14,529 nt of DNA, from NCBI GenBank assembly GCA_964616985.1, contig CAZTVF010000127.1:1-14529 (forward strand), in the 5' to 3' direction. This DNA is from CAZTVF01 sp964616985. Its GTDB lineage: Bacteria > Planctomycetota > Phycisphaerae > SM23-33. The notes under the pieces are model-generated. The model searched no databases and had not been told where the DNA came from. It worked only from the letters and a program-made list of their open reading frames with translations. Position 1 is the stretch's first letter, and each line of letters opens with the position of its first letter. A program made the position numbers and the translations under genes. This document shows positions 6,410-13,918 of this stretch, piece after piece.

Positions 6410-7449
6410 CGGCCGGCCTTCCCGCTGTCGCAGAGGGCCCTCAGCACCGGTTCGATCCGGTCGGCCATGCGCATGTAGCCCAGGTCGCCGGGGTGGATGC
6501 CGTCGATGGAGGCCTCGCCGTCGGTGCCCAGCAGTTCCTGCCCGGGCACGTAGTGGAGGCCGCGCACGCCGTCGGCCGCGAGATGGTCGTGGATTTCGCG
6601 GTAGCGGCGGCACTTGGCGTCCTCAGCCTGCTTGTAGGGCATGATCCAGGCGTTGGTGCGCGGGAAGTCCTCGACCAGGACGATGGGCGTGCGGGGGCGA
6701 AGCTCCCGCAGGCGGCGGATGAACCGCTCGGCGCGCTCGTTGACCAGTTCGAGGTTCATGTTCGGCAGCGGGTCGAGGATGTAGACGCCGGGGTCGAGTT
6801 CGGCCAGCAGGTCGGCCAGTTCGATCTCCATCCTGGCATTGCCGGAGAAGCCCAGGTTGATCACCGGCCGGTCCAGGCGGCGGCCCAGGATGGCCGGATA
6901 GACCAGCCCCCCGTGCGAGGCGTACGCCCCGTGGACGATGGACGTGCCGTAGAAGACCAGCGGCTTCTCCCGCCGTGGCGGCAGCGGAGTCAGCGCGGCC
7001 GTCTCGGGCACGCCGATTTCCAGCTTCCGCACCGGGTTGCGCAGCGGCAGGTACAGCAGGTAGTCGCGCTCGACGCCGTCGAGCCACTGGGCCACGCCGA
7101 CCTGCGGGGTCTGCCCCTCGAACTTCTGCGTCGAGGCCGCCCACCGCCACGCCCCGCCGCCGTCGCGGCCGTAGAGATCCAGGCCGCTGAAGCTGCAGCG
7201 ATTGAAGTTGGGCTCCTCGAGCATGGCGTCGCGCAGCTCCCAGCGGGCATGGATATGACAGGCGTTGGTCCGAAACCGCACGCACAGGCCGGTGGCGCTG
7301 CGGCTGAGGTTCCACACGGCCGCGGGCACCGTCGCCTGCGCCCTGCCGGGCAGGCGGTCATATGGTTCGCAGGTGTCGGACCAGCCCTTGCCCTCGATGC
7401 CGATGGTCAGCGCATCGGTCCACTTCAGGGCGATCTGCTCTTCCGTCAT
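6406..7449 (-). CDS. SGNH/GDSL-type esterase with N-terminal GxDLY domain
   Basis: This 347-residue two-domain hydrolase probably removes acyl (for example acetyl) groups from a carbohydrate. Residues 1-155 form a beta-sandwich with the eponymous GLDLY motif (89-93). Residues 162-340 form the SGNH core: block I is FYGTSIVHGA with the nucleophile Ser170, block II Gly200 (NLGFSG), and block III Asn204 or a nearby residue. Block V is IDGIHP with Asp316 and His319 as the remaining triad members. The architecture matches Pfam Lipase_GDSL_3 with GxDLY. No signal peptide is seen. The start is ATG at 7449, overlapping the stop of the gene before it as ATGA; its own stop overlaps the sulfatase start the same way, so translational coupling is likely on both sides. 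Confidence 0.9.
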   Translation of the reverse strand: MTEEQIALKWTDALTIGIEGKGWSDTCEPYDRLPGRAQATVPAAVWNLSRSATGLCVRFRTNACHIHARWELRDAMLEEPNFNRCSFSGLDLYGRDGGGAWRWAASTQKFEGQTPQVGVAQWLDGVERDYLLYLPLRNPVRKLEIGVPETAALTPLPPRREKPLVFYGTSIVHGAYASHGGLVYPAILGRRLDRPVINLGFSGNARMEIELADLLAELDPGVYILDPLPNMNLELVNERAERFIRRLRELRPRTPIVLVEDFPRTNAWIMPYKQAEDAKCRRYREIHDHLAADGVRGLHYVPGQELLGTDGEASIDGIHPGDLGYMRMADRIEPVLRALCDSGKAGR

Positions 7450-8576
7450 GGCTGTTCTCTCCGGGCGGGGCTGGGCGGCGTAGCCGGCCGTGCCGCCGGC
7501 TCCAGCGGAATGCAGACGTTGAAGGAATGGGTCATGTTGGCAAAGCCTCCCGGCCCGTCGCCGGTGGCCGCGAACATGTACTGCGGCACGCCGCCTTCGA
7601 CCAGCAGTTGGCAGCGTTCGAGTTGTCCCTGCACGCTCTGGCTGCCGTCGGTCCAGCGCACCTTGCGCTCATATCCCAGCGGGTTGTCACACAGCCGCCA
7701 GTCCACGCCGTTGTCGCTCCAGGCATGGATGCCGCCGTGATGGACGCCGCAGAGCTTGCCGGTCATGTCCTTGCAGAGCATCTCATAGTTCGTGCCGTTG
7801 TGCCAAACGTAGGGGTCTTCGATGCCCTGATCCAGGTCGAGCGTCTGGGGCTTCAGGATCGCCTCGGCGCTCAGTCGGCGGTACGGGCCCTTCCAGTGGT
7901 TGGCCCCTGCTGCGCCCAGGAAGAGGTTCTGGCCTGGCCGGGTGAGGGTGTGCAGCGGCTCGCTTCGGCGGCGATAGTAGTCCAGCCCGTGGGCGCTGCG
8001 CAGGCCCTTGTAGATCAGCAGGACCGAGCCGTCCCCATGCACCACCGGGGCGGCGTTGCTGACAAAGAAGTTGTCCCACCCTTGCGCGTTGCGCCGCAGG
8101 ATCGGCTCGTCCAGCCGCGTCCACGGACCCGCGGGGTCGGTGGCGTGGGCCAGGCCGATCTGTTTGCTGTGCAGGACCGCGGCATACTCGGCCGTGGTGC
8201 AGTAGCCCTTCTGGGGGGTGATGTCGAACGGATAGGTCACGCCCGTGTAGAACAGGATGTAATTGCGGCCGTGGCGATGGATGGTGGGGTTGTGCGCCAT
8301 GCAGCCGTCCCAGTACTGCGGGCCCCGGGCGCCCAGGACGACCTGCTTGAACTCGTACGGCCCCTCCGGCCGCGATGCTTCGGCGCGGACGACCTCCGAC
8401 TTGGTGGCCCAGTGGCTGAAGTTGTACTCCCGCGACCAGCGCGAGGCGAACATGTGGTGGCGGCCGTCGTCGCCGCGGATGACGCTCCCGCACCAGATCC
8501 AATATCGAGGGTCCTTGAAGGCGCCTGCCTTGTCCGCTTTGCCCAGGGGTCGCCAGGTGTCGATCATGTCGGTCAC
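7446..8576 (-). CDS. Five-bladed beta-propeller glycoside hydrolase-like protein
   Basis: This 376-residue protein has the repeated blade pattern of the GH43/GH32/GH117-type five-bladed propeller fold. Blade motifs include KDPRYWIWCGSVIRGDDG (21-38), MAHNPTIHRHGRNYILFYTG (93-112), VSNAAPVVHGDGSVLLIYKG (172-191) and GIEDPYVWHNGTNYEMLCKD (251-270). Asp22 and Glu253/Asp254 fall where catalytic acids sit in these families, although the family cannot be assigned from sequence by eye. The Pro/Ala-rich tail (358-376) looks disordered. There is no signal peptide. The GTG at 8576 forms a GTGA overlap with the preceding stop, matching the pattern of the operon; an internal ATG at codon 4 is an alternative start. 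It likely cleaves a glycosidic bond exposed by the other operon enzymes. Confidence 0.85.
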   Translation of the reverse strand: MTDMIDTWRPLGKADKAGAFKDPRYWIWCGSVIRGDDGRHHMFASRWSREYNFSHWATKSEVVRAEASRPEGPYEFKQVVLGARGPQYWDGCMAHNPTIHRHGRNYILFYTGVTYPFDITPQKGYCTTAEYAAVLHSKQIGLAHATDPAGPWTRLDEPILRRNAQGWDNFFVSNAAPVVHGDGSVLLIYKGLRSAHGLDYYRRRSEPLHTLTRPGQNLFLGAAGANHWKGPYRRLSAEAILKPQTLDLDQGIEDPYVWHNGTNYEMLCKDMTGKLCGVHHGGIHAWSDNGVDWRLCDNPLGYERKVRWTDGSQSVQGQLERCQLLVEGGVPQYMFAATGDGPGGFANMTHSFNVCIPLEPAARPATPPSPARREQP

Positions 8577-11500
8577 TCCACGGCGATCAGCACGAAGTCG
8601 TTCCTCACGATCGGCAACTCGAAGACGCCCGGCGCCAGGCGCTTCAGTTCGCCGGCGGGCGGGGCACTGGCGGGGGCCTTCTTCAGCGGCGGCTCCTTCG
8701 CCTCGCCGGGGGCGGCCTTGGGCCTGCCGGCGCGGACTTCGGCGTCGTAGGCCTTCGCGTTCTCGCCCAGGCCGAGGGCCTTCAGGTCGAGCGTGAGCTT
8801 GACGGTGTAGGTTTCGTCCTTGTCGGCCGGGGCGGCGGGCTTGGCCTGGTCGGCCGGCTCTTTCACCCCGCGCTGGCCGGCGTCGTAGTCCTCCAGTGAC
8901 GGGGCATCGCGCGGTTGCGTTGCGTTGGCGTCGCCGCCGGCTTTGGACGGGCCGTAGTTGCCCATCGCGATCATGGCCTTGCCGCCGCGAGCCAGCACCA
9001 GCGCCCGCATCTCGGCGCCCTCTGACCGGAGCGGGAAGCCGTCCTCCCAGTAGCGGAAGACGCGGCAGTTCGGCAAGCCGTAGCCGAACCGCGCCAGTTG
9101 GGTCTGGACCAACGAGACGGCTTGGTCGCCCGCGTGCATGCGGATCTCATGGGGGAAGCACACCGCCATGCCGGTCCGGTGCAGCCATTCGCGCGAGACC
9201 CCGCCGCCGCCCTTGAGGATGTTCCCGGTGATGCCCACGGACAGGTTGCCGGCCTGGAGGCCAAGGTTGTGGGCCAGGATCAGGTCGAGGTCCATGCGGT
9301 CCTGCAAGTCCATGCTGGCGTAGTTGCCCTGGTCGCGCCACTCCCAGTCGAGGTTGACGGTTCCGAAGGAGAGCATGGGCACGACGTTGACGTTGGTCAT
9401 GTGGATGTAGGTCATCGGACGCTTGCCCATGACGTGCATCATGGTGGCGGTGCGCTTGACCAGTTCGCGGAAGCCCATCAGGTTCACCCCGGCCCGCGGC
9501 CGGCCGTCGTCGTCCACGTAGCCCGGCCCGCCGGCTCCGGCGGGCGCGTAGTTCGGCTGCAGGAAGAAGTTGTCCCAGTAGATGCCGTCGGCAAAGGTCT
9601 CAAGCATCTTCTTGTGATAGAAGAGCAGCATGTCGATGCGGCTGGGCACCGGTTCGACCTGGTACCAGCAGGCGAAGCCGGGAAACTCGGTGTGAACCCG
9701 CCGGGGGCGTTCGAAGGTCGAGTAGTTGTGCCAGCGTGGATCGACGATGTCGCCGGAAAGCCACTCGTCGATATAGGTGGTGAGGAACTCCGGCGTCTCG
9801 AAACTCGCGCCGCGCGCGTTGGTGTAGGGGATCACGTAATGGTACTTGGTCGTCTCCGGACCATTCGCGGGCGTAAAACTGGACCATTGAAATCCGGCTC
9901 GCATGGCAGGCTCGAACTCACCGCGTTGCTTCGCGGACAGGTCGGAATACCGGGCAAACCACTGCTGTTCGTATTCCTTGTCCAGCTTGCCCGTCCGGCG
10001 TTGTTCGGCCAGCTTCTCCCAGAAGGTGTAATCCTTGCCATCCGGGAAGACCGACGTGGCAAAATGGCGTCCGCCCCAGTAGCCATTGCCGCCCCAGAAG
10101 CCGATCCCGACATCCTCGACATCTCTGTTTGTGCCCGTGTTAGCCCACCAGCGACGCCAGTTGTAGGGCTGCTCGGGCATGGGCTTTGCGGGGGTGGCCT
10201 GAAGGCTGAAAGTGATCGTCCGCTCACGCGTGAGGCGCGCGGGCCTGGCGATCAGGTTCAGGCGGAGAACCACCGTATCGCCCTGGCGATCCAGCGTCAT
10301 CATGGGCGTATTGGGGTCCGTGATCCAGTCCCGGTCGTTGTCCGCCGCGAAACAGATGCCGCGCTCCGGGCCGCCCAGGTAGATGTAGGGCACGAAGACC
10401 CCGTTGAGGCGGTCGGGCACCTTCGACGATTCCCACACCCTGCCGCCCGGTACCGCCCCCTTGGGCATGGTCGGCCCTTCGGCCGGGCTCAGGGTCGGGA
10501 TGCGACCGGCGTAATGCTGTCGCAGCCCGGTGGTGACCGGGTGCATGAGCCAGGCCTCCGCGGCCCGCAACGGGATCACAAGCTGCACGCGGTCGATCTC
10601 GGTCTCTGTGGGGGAGAGCTTCAGCGTGATCGTCTTGAGTCCGTCGTAGTCGTAGACGAAGCGCGTCGTGCCCGAGAGCGCCCCGGCCGTCCAATCGGCC
10701 TCGCCGCTGACACGCGTCTTGGTGGCCTCGACGATGCGCGGGGGTTTGCCCCCAGCTTTGTGGATGGTGTTGCCGCGGATGACTTCCAGACGTACCGGCG
10801 CCGCGAGCAGATCGCGACCTTGGCTTTGCACCTGCGTCCAGAGCCCCGCCTCGCCGTGCGTGTGGCTCCGCAGTACGCTGCGCACAACTTGCCCGTCGGC
10901 CTCGACCGCCAGCGGCGTGAAGGGCGGGATCACGATGTCCTCGCGCCCGAGCTTGTGGCCCTCCCACTCCGGCCGGTCGCGGCGGATGTGGCGCTCCTCG
11001 ACAATCGGCTGCGCGCCGCCGGTCAGGGTCAGCGCCAGGACATAGTCACCTTCCGGCAGGTCCGGCACCGGCATCGCCTCGCCGCCCGCGGCCATCGGCA
11101 GCTTCCCGGTGCGCTCGGCCAGCGCCGTGCCGCCCTTTTCGGGGCGCAGCGCCAGGCGCCAGTCCGTGGCGTCGGCCGGCGGCTGCGGCAGATAGATGCG
11201 TACCAGGTTGTGCGAGGGATAGTAGGCGTAGCGGAAGTCGCGCTTCAGATCGGTGAAGTGACCAAGCAGCTCCTCCTGCGCGGGCGGCTTCGAGAAGATT
11301 TGCACCTCCGTCGCGCCGGGTTCGCCGCCATGTTGCGAGCGGAACTCGAGCCGCAGCTTGCGCAACCGCACCGGCGCGGGCAGCGTCACCGGCTGCGGGC
11401 CATGCCCGTTGCGAAAGGCGCCCTCGACGACCGGCTTCTCGGCGTCGTCCAGGTAGACGGCGTAGTCCTTGAAGACCTGGAAACCCCACGCGCGGGAGCG

Positions 11501-11803
11501 GCCGTAGTAGACCACGGTCGAAACCGTGACCGGCTCCTTCCAGGTGAACACGAGCGAGGCCGGCAGCTCCTTCGCCTCTTTGATGCACCAGACGCTGCGC
11601 CCATCGTCGCGGTTGCCGGGACCGGGCAGCAGGCCGTCGGCAACCGCCGCCGCCGCGGCGGGGCGGGTGCTTGCGGTGACGGTTGCCTCGGGCGCGACGT
11701 TGCGGGCGGCTTCCTCCCCCCAAGCGGTCCGCGTGCCAGCCGACAAGGCACAACTTGCGAGGATGACCTGCGCCAGCAAGCATCGATTGGAGGAAGCTCT
11801 CAT
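8573..11803 (-). CDS. Exported GH123/DUF6067-like glycoside hydrolase with discoidin-like domain
   Basis: This is the first gene of the operon, encoding 1076 residues. ATG at 11803 is chosen because AGGAG lies 10 nt upstream and it starts an export signal (MRASSNRCLLAQVILASC). Two readings of the signal fit: a lipobox LASC with Cys18, or signal peptidase I cleavage near TAWG-EE. Residues 35-172 resemble a discoidin/F5-8C carbohydrate-binding module. A beta-rich region follows, with GICFAADNDRDW (482-493), similar to the ADNDKGW-type block of DUF6067/GH123-like proteins. A barrel-like region (about 545-900) contains PYNWRRWW and FADGIYWDNFF; Asp739 and Asp744 are candidate catalytic acids. The C-terminal beta domain is broken by two Pro/Ala/Lys-rich stretches (about 975-1000 and 1025-1055), absent from typical compact domains. 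The family assignment is by motif resemblance; the substrate is unknown. Confidence 0.8.
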   Translation of the reverse strand: MRASSNRCLLAQVILASCALSAGTRTAWGEEAARNVAPEATVTASTRPAAAAAVADGLLPGPGNRDDGRSVWCIKEAKELPASLVFTWKEPVTVSTVVYYGRSRAWGFQVFKDYAVYLDDAEKPVVEGAFRNGHGPQPVTLPAPVRLRKLRLEFRSQHGGEPGATEVQIFSKPPAQEELLGHFTDLKRDFRYAYYPSHNLVRIYLPQPPADATDWRLALRPEKGGTALAERTGKLPMAAGGEAMPVPDLPEGDYVLALTLTGGAQPIVEERHIRRDRPEWEGHKLGREDIVIPPFTPLAVEADGQVVRSVLRSHTHGEAGLWTQVQSQGRDLLAAPVRLEVIRGNTIHKAGGKPPRIVEATKTRVSGEADWTAGALSGTTRFVYDYDGLKTITLKLSPTETEIDRVQLVIPLRAAEAWLMHPVTTGLRQHYAGRIPTLSPAEGPTMPKGAVPGGRVWESSKVPDRLNGVFVPYIYLGGPERGICFAADNDRDWITDPNTPMMTLDRQGDTVVLRLNLIARPARLTRERTITFSLQATPAKPMPEQPYNWRRWWANTGTNRDVEDVGIGFWGGNGYWGGRHFATSVFPDGKDYTFWEKLAEQRRTGKLDKEYEQQWFARYSDLSAKQRGEFEPAMRAGFQWSSFTPANGPETTKYHYVIPYTNARGASFETPEFLTTYIDEWLSGDIVDPRWHNYSTFERPRRVHTEFPGFACWYQVEPVPSRIDMLLFYHKKMLETFADGIYWDNFFLQPNYAPAGAGGPGYVDDDGRPRAGVNLMGFRELVKRTATMMHVMGKRPMTYIHMTNVNVVPMLSFGTVNLDWEWRDQGNYASMDLQDRMDLDLILAHNLGLQAGNLSVGITGNILKGGGGVSREWLHRTGMAVCFPHEIRMHAGDQAVSLVQTQLARFGYGLPNCRVFRYWEDGFPLRSEGAEMRALVLARGGKAMIAMGNYGPSKAGGDANATQPRDAPSLEDYDAGQRGVKEPADQAKPAAPADKDETYTVKLTLDLKALGLGENAKAYDAEVRAGRPKAAPGEAKEPPLKKAPASAPPAGELKRLAPGVFELPIVRNDFVLIAVE

Positions 11804-12036
11804 GCTCTTGTCGCTCCTCATCATTGGGCGCGCCGGCGCCTGGCGTAACAGGATGCACGCGTTCCGCTCGCCGCGGAGCGCGACGCGCCCGTGTCGACGG
11901 CATCGCCAACCCGACCGACCGGCCGATCTTGCACGCAAGCGTACCGGCCATCAGTCCTCCTTTCTATGCCATTCTGGTCCAGCTTCTTGTCGTTTTCGGC
12001 CACCCAGTTTGTATGCTGTGGGTTGCGGAGGATCGA
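11804..12036. promoter_or_regulatory. Divergent control region between regulator and glycan operon
   Basis: These 233 bp must hold the promoters of both the rightward regulator and the leftward operon. A weak rightward promoter is TTGTCG (11987-11992) with TATGCT (12012-12017), at a poor 19-nt spacing. A 5-bp inverted repeat CGCTC/GAGCG lies at 11865-11880. On the minus strand a strong AGGAGG sits before an ATG at 11951 that is out of frame with the glycosidase. No convincing leftward -10/-35 pair was found, as may be expected for an activator-dependent promoter. Confidence 0.5.
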
Positions 12037-13215
12037 ATGGCGCATCGGGCAAAGACAATCCTCTTGGTGCTGGAGATGGACTTCGAGCTGGGTCGCGAGG
12101 TGGCCAGGGGCGTCGTGGCCTTCGCGCGCCCCGCCCTGCCCTGGCGATTCGTACGCCTGCCCGTTACGACTGCACTCTGGCGTGGCGGTTCGTACCGGCC
12201 CGACGGCATCATCGCCACCTTCTATGACAAGAAACTGCTTCGCCGCTGGCGCCGAGTCGGCGTGCCTCTGGTCGCGCTGACCGACCCGTGCCCAGAGGGC
12301 GATCCGGGGCCGGCCGTCTTGATCGATCATGTCGAATCGGGCCGCCTGGCAGGCCAGCACTATATTCAAGCCGGCTTCCGGAATATCGCGTACGTGGGGT
12401 ATCAGGACTTCGTCCCCTGCCGTCAGAAGCGCTCGGGGATGCTGGAGGTCCTCGCCCCGGCGGGGATCGAATGCCAGACGTTCTACCTCGGGGGAAATGC
12501 GTCGGCACGCCAAGGGGGTTATAGGTCGCAGGCGATTGGCCGGAGCCGCGAATTCCGCTCGTGGCTGGCCAATGCCGGCCGCCCGCTGGGCCTGCTGGCC
12601 AGCGACGACACGATGGGCATGGAGATCTCGCAGGTCTGCGCGGAGATGGGGCTGCGGATTCCCGAGGACGTATCCATCATCGGGATGTACAACGACGACG
12701 TCACCGGCCGGTTCTCACTTCCGACGCTGTCCAGCATCGCCGCCCCGGGCGAGCGCGTCGGGTACGAAGCCGCGGCGATGCTCCACCAGATCCTCACCGG
12801 CCAGAGCCTCGCCAAGCCGCGGATCGCCCTGCCCCCGATCGGGATCGTTCACCGGCAATCGACGGACGTGGCGGCCGTGACCGACCCGGAAGCGGCCAAG
12901 GCGCTGCGCTTCATGCGCGACCATGCCCACGAGCGAATCGGCGTTGCCCATGTGCTTGAGCGGACGTCCATATCGCGACGCTCGCTCCAGCGGAAGTTGC
13001 GAGCGGCAATTGGCATGTCTCCGGCTGCGGCACTGAGGCGGATGCGCATCGAGCGGTCGAAGATGCTGCTGGCTCACACCGACAAGCTCATGCCGGTAGT
13101 TGCCGCTGAAGCCGGTTTCTCCAACGCGTCAAAGTTCTCGGCCGTCTTTCGGAAGTCCACCGGCATGTCGCCACGCCAATTCCGCCGCCAGTCCCGCCTT
13201 CACGGCCAAAAGTAG
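12037..13215 (+). CDS. XylR-type AraC-family regulator with LacI-like sensor
   Basis: At 392 residues this protein has the size and architecture of Escherichia coli XylR. A periplasmic-binding-protein-like sensor (about 5-275) is followed by an AraC double HTH (about 288-385). Sensor landmarks are PDGIIATF (55-62), GFRNIAYVG (113-121), GLLASDDTMGMEI (185-197) and IPEDVSIIGMYNDD (208-221). In the AraC part, SISRRSLQRKLRAAIGMSP forms the first HTH and VVAAEAGFSNASKFSAVFRKSTGMSPRQFR the second, more conserved unit. The start is ATG at 12037 with GGAGG five nt upstream; the frame is open further left but has no plausible start there. It is divergent from the carbohydrate operon with a 233-bp gap, the usual layout for a local activator responding to a sugar released by the pathway. 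The ligand is not necessarily xylose. Confidence 0.9.
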   Translation: MAHRAKTILLVLEMDFELGREVARGVVAFARPALPWRFVRLPVTTALWRGGSYRPDGIIATFYDKKLLRRWRRVGVPLVALTDPCPEGDPGPAVLIDHVESGRLAGQHYIQAGFRNIAYVGYQDFVPCRQKRSGMLEVLAPAGIECQTFYLGGNASARQGGYRSQAIGRSREFRSWLANAGRPLGLLASDDTMGMEISQVCAEMGLRIPEDVSIIGMYNDDVTGRFSLPTLSSIAAPGERVGYEAAAMLHQILTGQSLAKPRIALPPIGIVHRQSTDVAAVTDPEAAKALRFMRDHAHERIGVAHVLERTSISRRSLQRKLRAAIGMSPAAALRRMRIERSKMLLAHTDKLMPVVAAEAGFSNASKFSAVFRKSTGMSPRQFRRQSRLHGQK

Positions 13216-13650
13216 TTCGCCGGAACGATTCCTCTGACGGTTCCACAATGCCTCTTGAGGCGCATCATCTGCGCCGGCGGAGGAGCGTCCTCGCGCCCAT
13301 GGCGAGCACGGCTCGGGCAAGCGGCGTCATCCTCCAGTGCGCCAAGCTCCCAGTGATAGATCTGGGCGCGACGCGGCGAGAGGCCGCAAGAAGCCTGTGC
13401 AGGTCTTGCAGGTTCAGGGCGTCCAGGTTTGGCGGTTTCCCTGCCCGCCGGCAATAGCACTCTTTGCCCCCCATCGGTGCCGGATTCAGTGACGTCCCAG
13501 CCAGCACCGGTGCCGGAATCGGTGACGGACTACAGGCTGCGCCTGTCATCGTTGGGTCATTGATTGGCAGAACCGATGGCTCTGGCGGGCATTCGGGAGG
13601 GGGTCGTAACTCGCGAGGGGTGCGGAGCCTGTGTCACGGCTGACAACTAA
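13216..13650. other. Intergenic region without a recognisable gene
   Basis: Nothing here can be supported as a gene. Two weak hairpins follow the regulator stop: GGAAC/GTTCC (13222-13226 with 13240-13244) and GGCGC/GCGCC (13259-13263 with 13271-13275). Neither has a T-run, so terminator function is doubtful. A minus-strand open frame at 13265-13549 reads a Pro- and Arg-rich sequence that I do not recognise. An imperfect direct repeat lies at 13475-13527. Confidence 0.45.
13475..13527. repeat. Imperfect direct repeat, 20-mer at 33-bp spacing
   Basis: The 20-mers at 13475-13494 and 13508-13527 (both starting CGGTGCCGGA and ending GTGACG) agree at 18 of 20 positions. It may be a residual two-copy minisatellite or a duplicated binding site. 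Confidence 0.6.
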
Positions 13651-13688
13651 TGACGCCTCCTGGCAACGGCTGTCACCAGGAGGCATCA
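13651..13688 (-). terminator. Hairpin just downstream of the tRNA-Gly remnant
   Basis: GCCTCCTGG (13655-13663) and CCAGGAGGC (13676-13684) form a 9-bp perfect stem with a 12-nt loop; outer TGA/TCA pairs extend it after one mismatch. On the minus strand it begins a few nt after the tRNA-Gly 3' end, the expected place for the tRNA terminator. The following sequence (GTCATTAGTTGTC) is only mildly T-rich, so termination may be weak or Rho-assisted. Confidence 0.5.
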
Positions 13689-13689
13689 G

Positions 13690-13738
13690 AGCGGGCGATG
13701 AGGCTCGAACTCACGACATTCACGTTGGCAACGTGATG
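13690..13738 (-). pseudogene. 3' half of a tRNA-Gly(GCC) gene, probable att site
   Basis: Read on the minus strand, the anticodon arm is complete: stem TCACG/CGTGA, loop TTGCCAA, anticodon GCC (complement of 13727-13729). It is followed by variable loop ATGTC, T-arm GTGAG-TTCGAGC-CTCAT, acceptor 3' strand CGCCCGC, and discriminator T at 13690. No CCA is encoded. The sequence that should form the 5' half does not: the expected GCGGGCG acceptor strand is absent and the D-arm does not fold (at most three pairs). A clean 3' half ending at the discriminator is what integrases leave at the distal end of an element inserted in a tRNA gene. Given this orientation, the element would lie to the right, with an intact tRNA-Gly at its far end. 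Confidence 0.75.
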
Positions 13739-13869
13739 GGCGACAGCGGCCAACTATCGCAGGGATAGGATCTTACAACGTTCGCATCCCCCGAATACAG
13801 CACGGTTGCAGCGCAGGTAGTCATGTGATCTGAAGCTATATCAAAGGCCGTTCACGAGCCGTATTAATG

Positions 13870-13898
13870 TTGACGATAGCTCTTATATGACCTATAAT
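13870..13898 (+). promoter_or_regulatory. Near-consensus sigma70-type promoter
   Basis: TTGACG (13870-13875) and a perfect TATAAT (13893-13898) are separated by exactly 17 nt. The predicted transcription start, near 13905, lies 14 nt before the ATG at 13919 and downstream of the alternative ATG at 13901, which favours the later start codon. Confidence 0.82.
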
Positions 13899-13915
13899 TC
13901 ATGCAGTGGAGAGCT
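13878..13915. promoter_or_regulatory. Operator candidates overlapping the promoter
   Basis: Two inverted repeats are nested over the -10 box. TTATA (13883-13887) and TATAA (13893-13897) pair across a 5-nt centre, and AGCTCT (13878-13883) pairs with AGAGCT (13910-13915). Their position would let the HTH protein encoded just downstream repress its own transcription, as antitoxin-like HTH proteins commonly do. No binding evidence exists beyond the symmetry. Confidence 0.5.
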
Positions 13916-13918
13916 GCT

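Noticed and set aside
6410..6613. A longer sulfatase N-terminus starting at 6613
   Set aside because: The additional 68 residues are an Arg/Pro-rich out-of-phase reading of the esterase gene; the ATGA overlap at 6406-6409 is the natural start.
9098..11848. A 916-codon open frame on the plus strand
   Set aside because: It is antisense to the large glycosidase gene. Such long antisense frames are expected in GC-rich DNA with strong third-position bias, and the translation (rich in V, A, G, R and H) matches no family I recognise.
13265..13549. A small minus-strand protein gene of 94 codons
   Set aside because: There is no recognisable domain or clear ribosome binding site, the composition is Pro/Arg-rich as in random GC-rich DNA, and it spans the imperfect direct repeat.
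13690..13764. A functional tRNA-Gly gene
   Set aside because: The 3' half is perfect, but the 5' acceptor strand and D-arm are missing, so it cannot fold as a tRNA; it is called a remnant.
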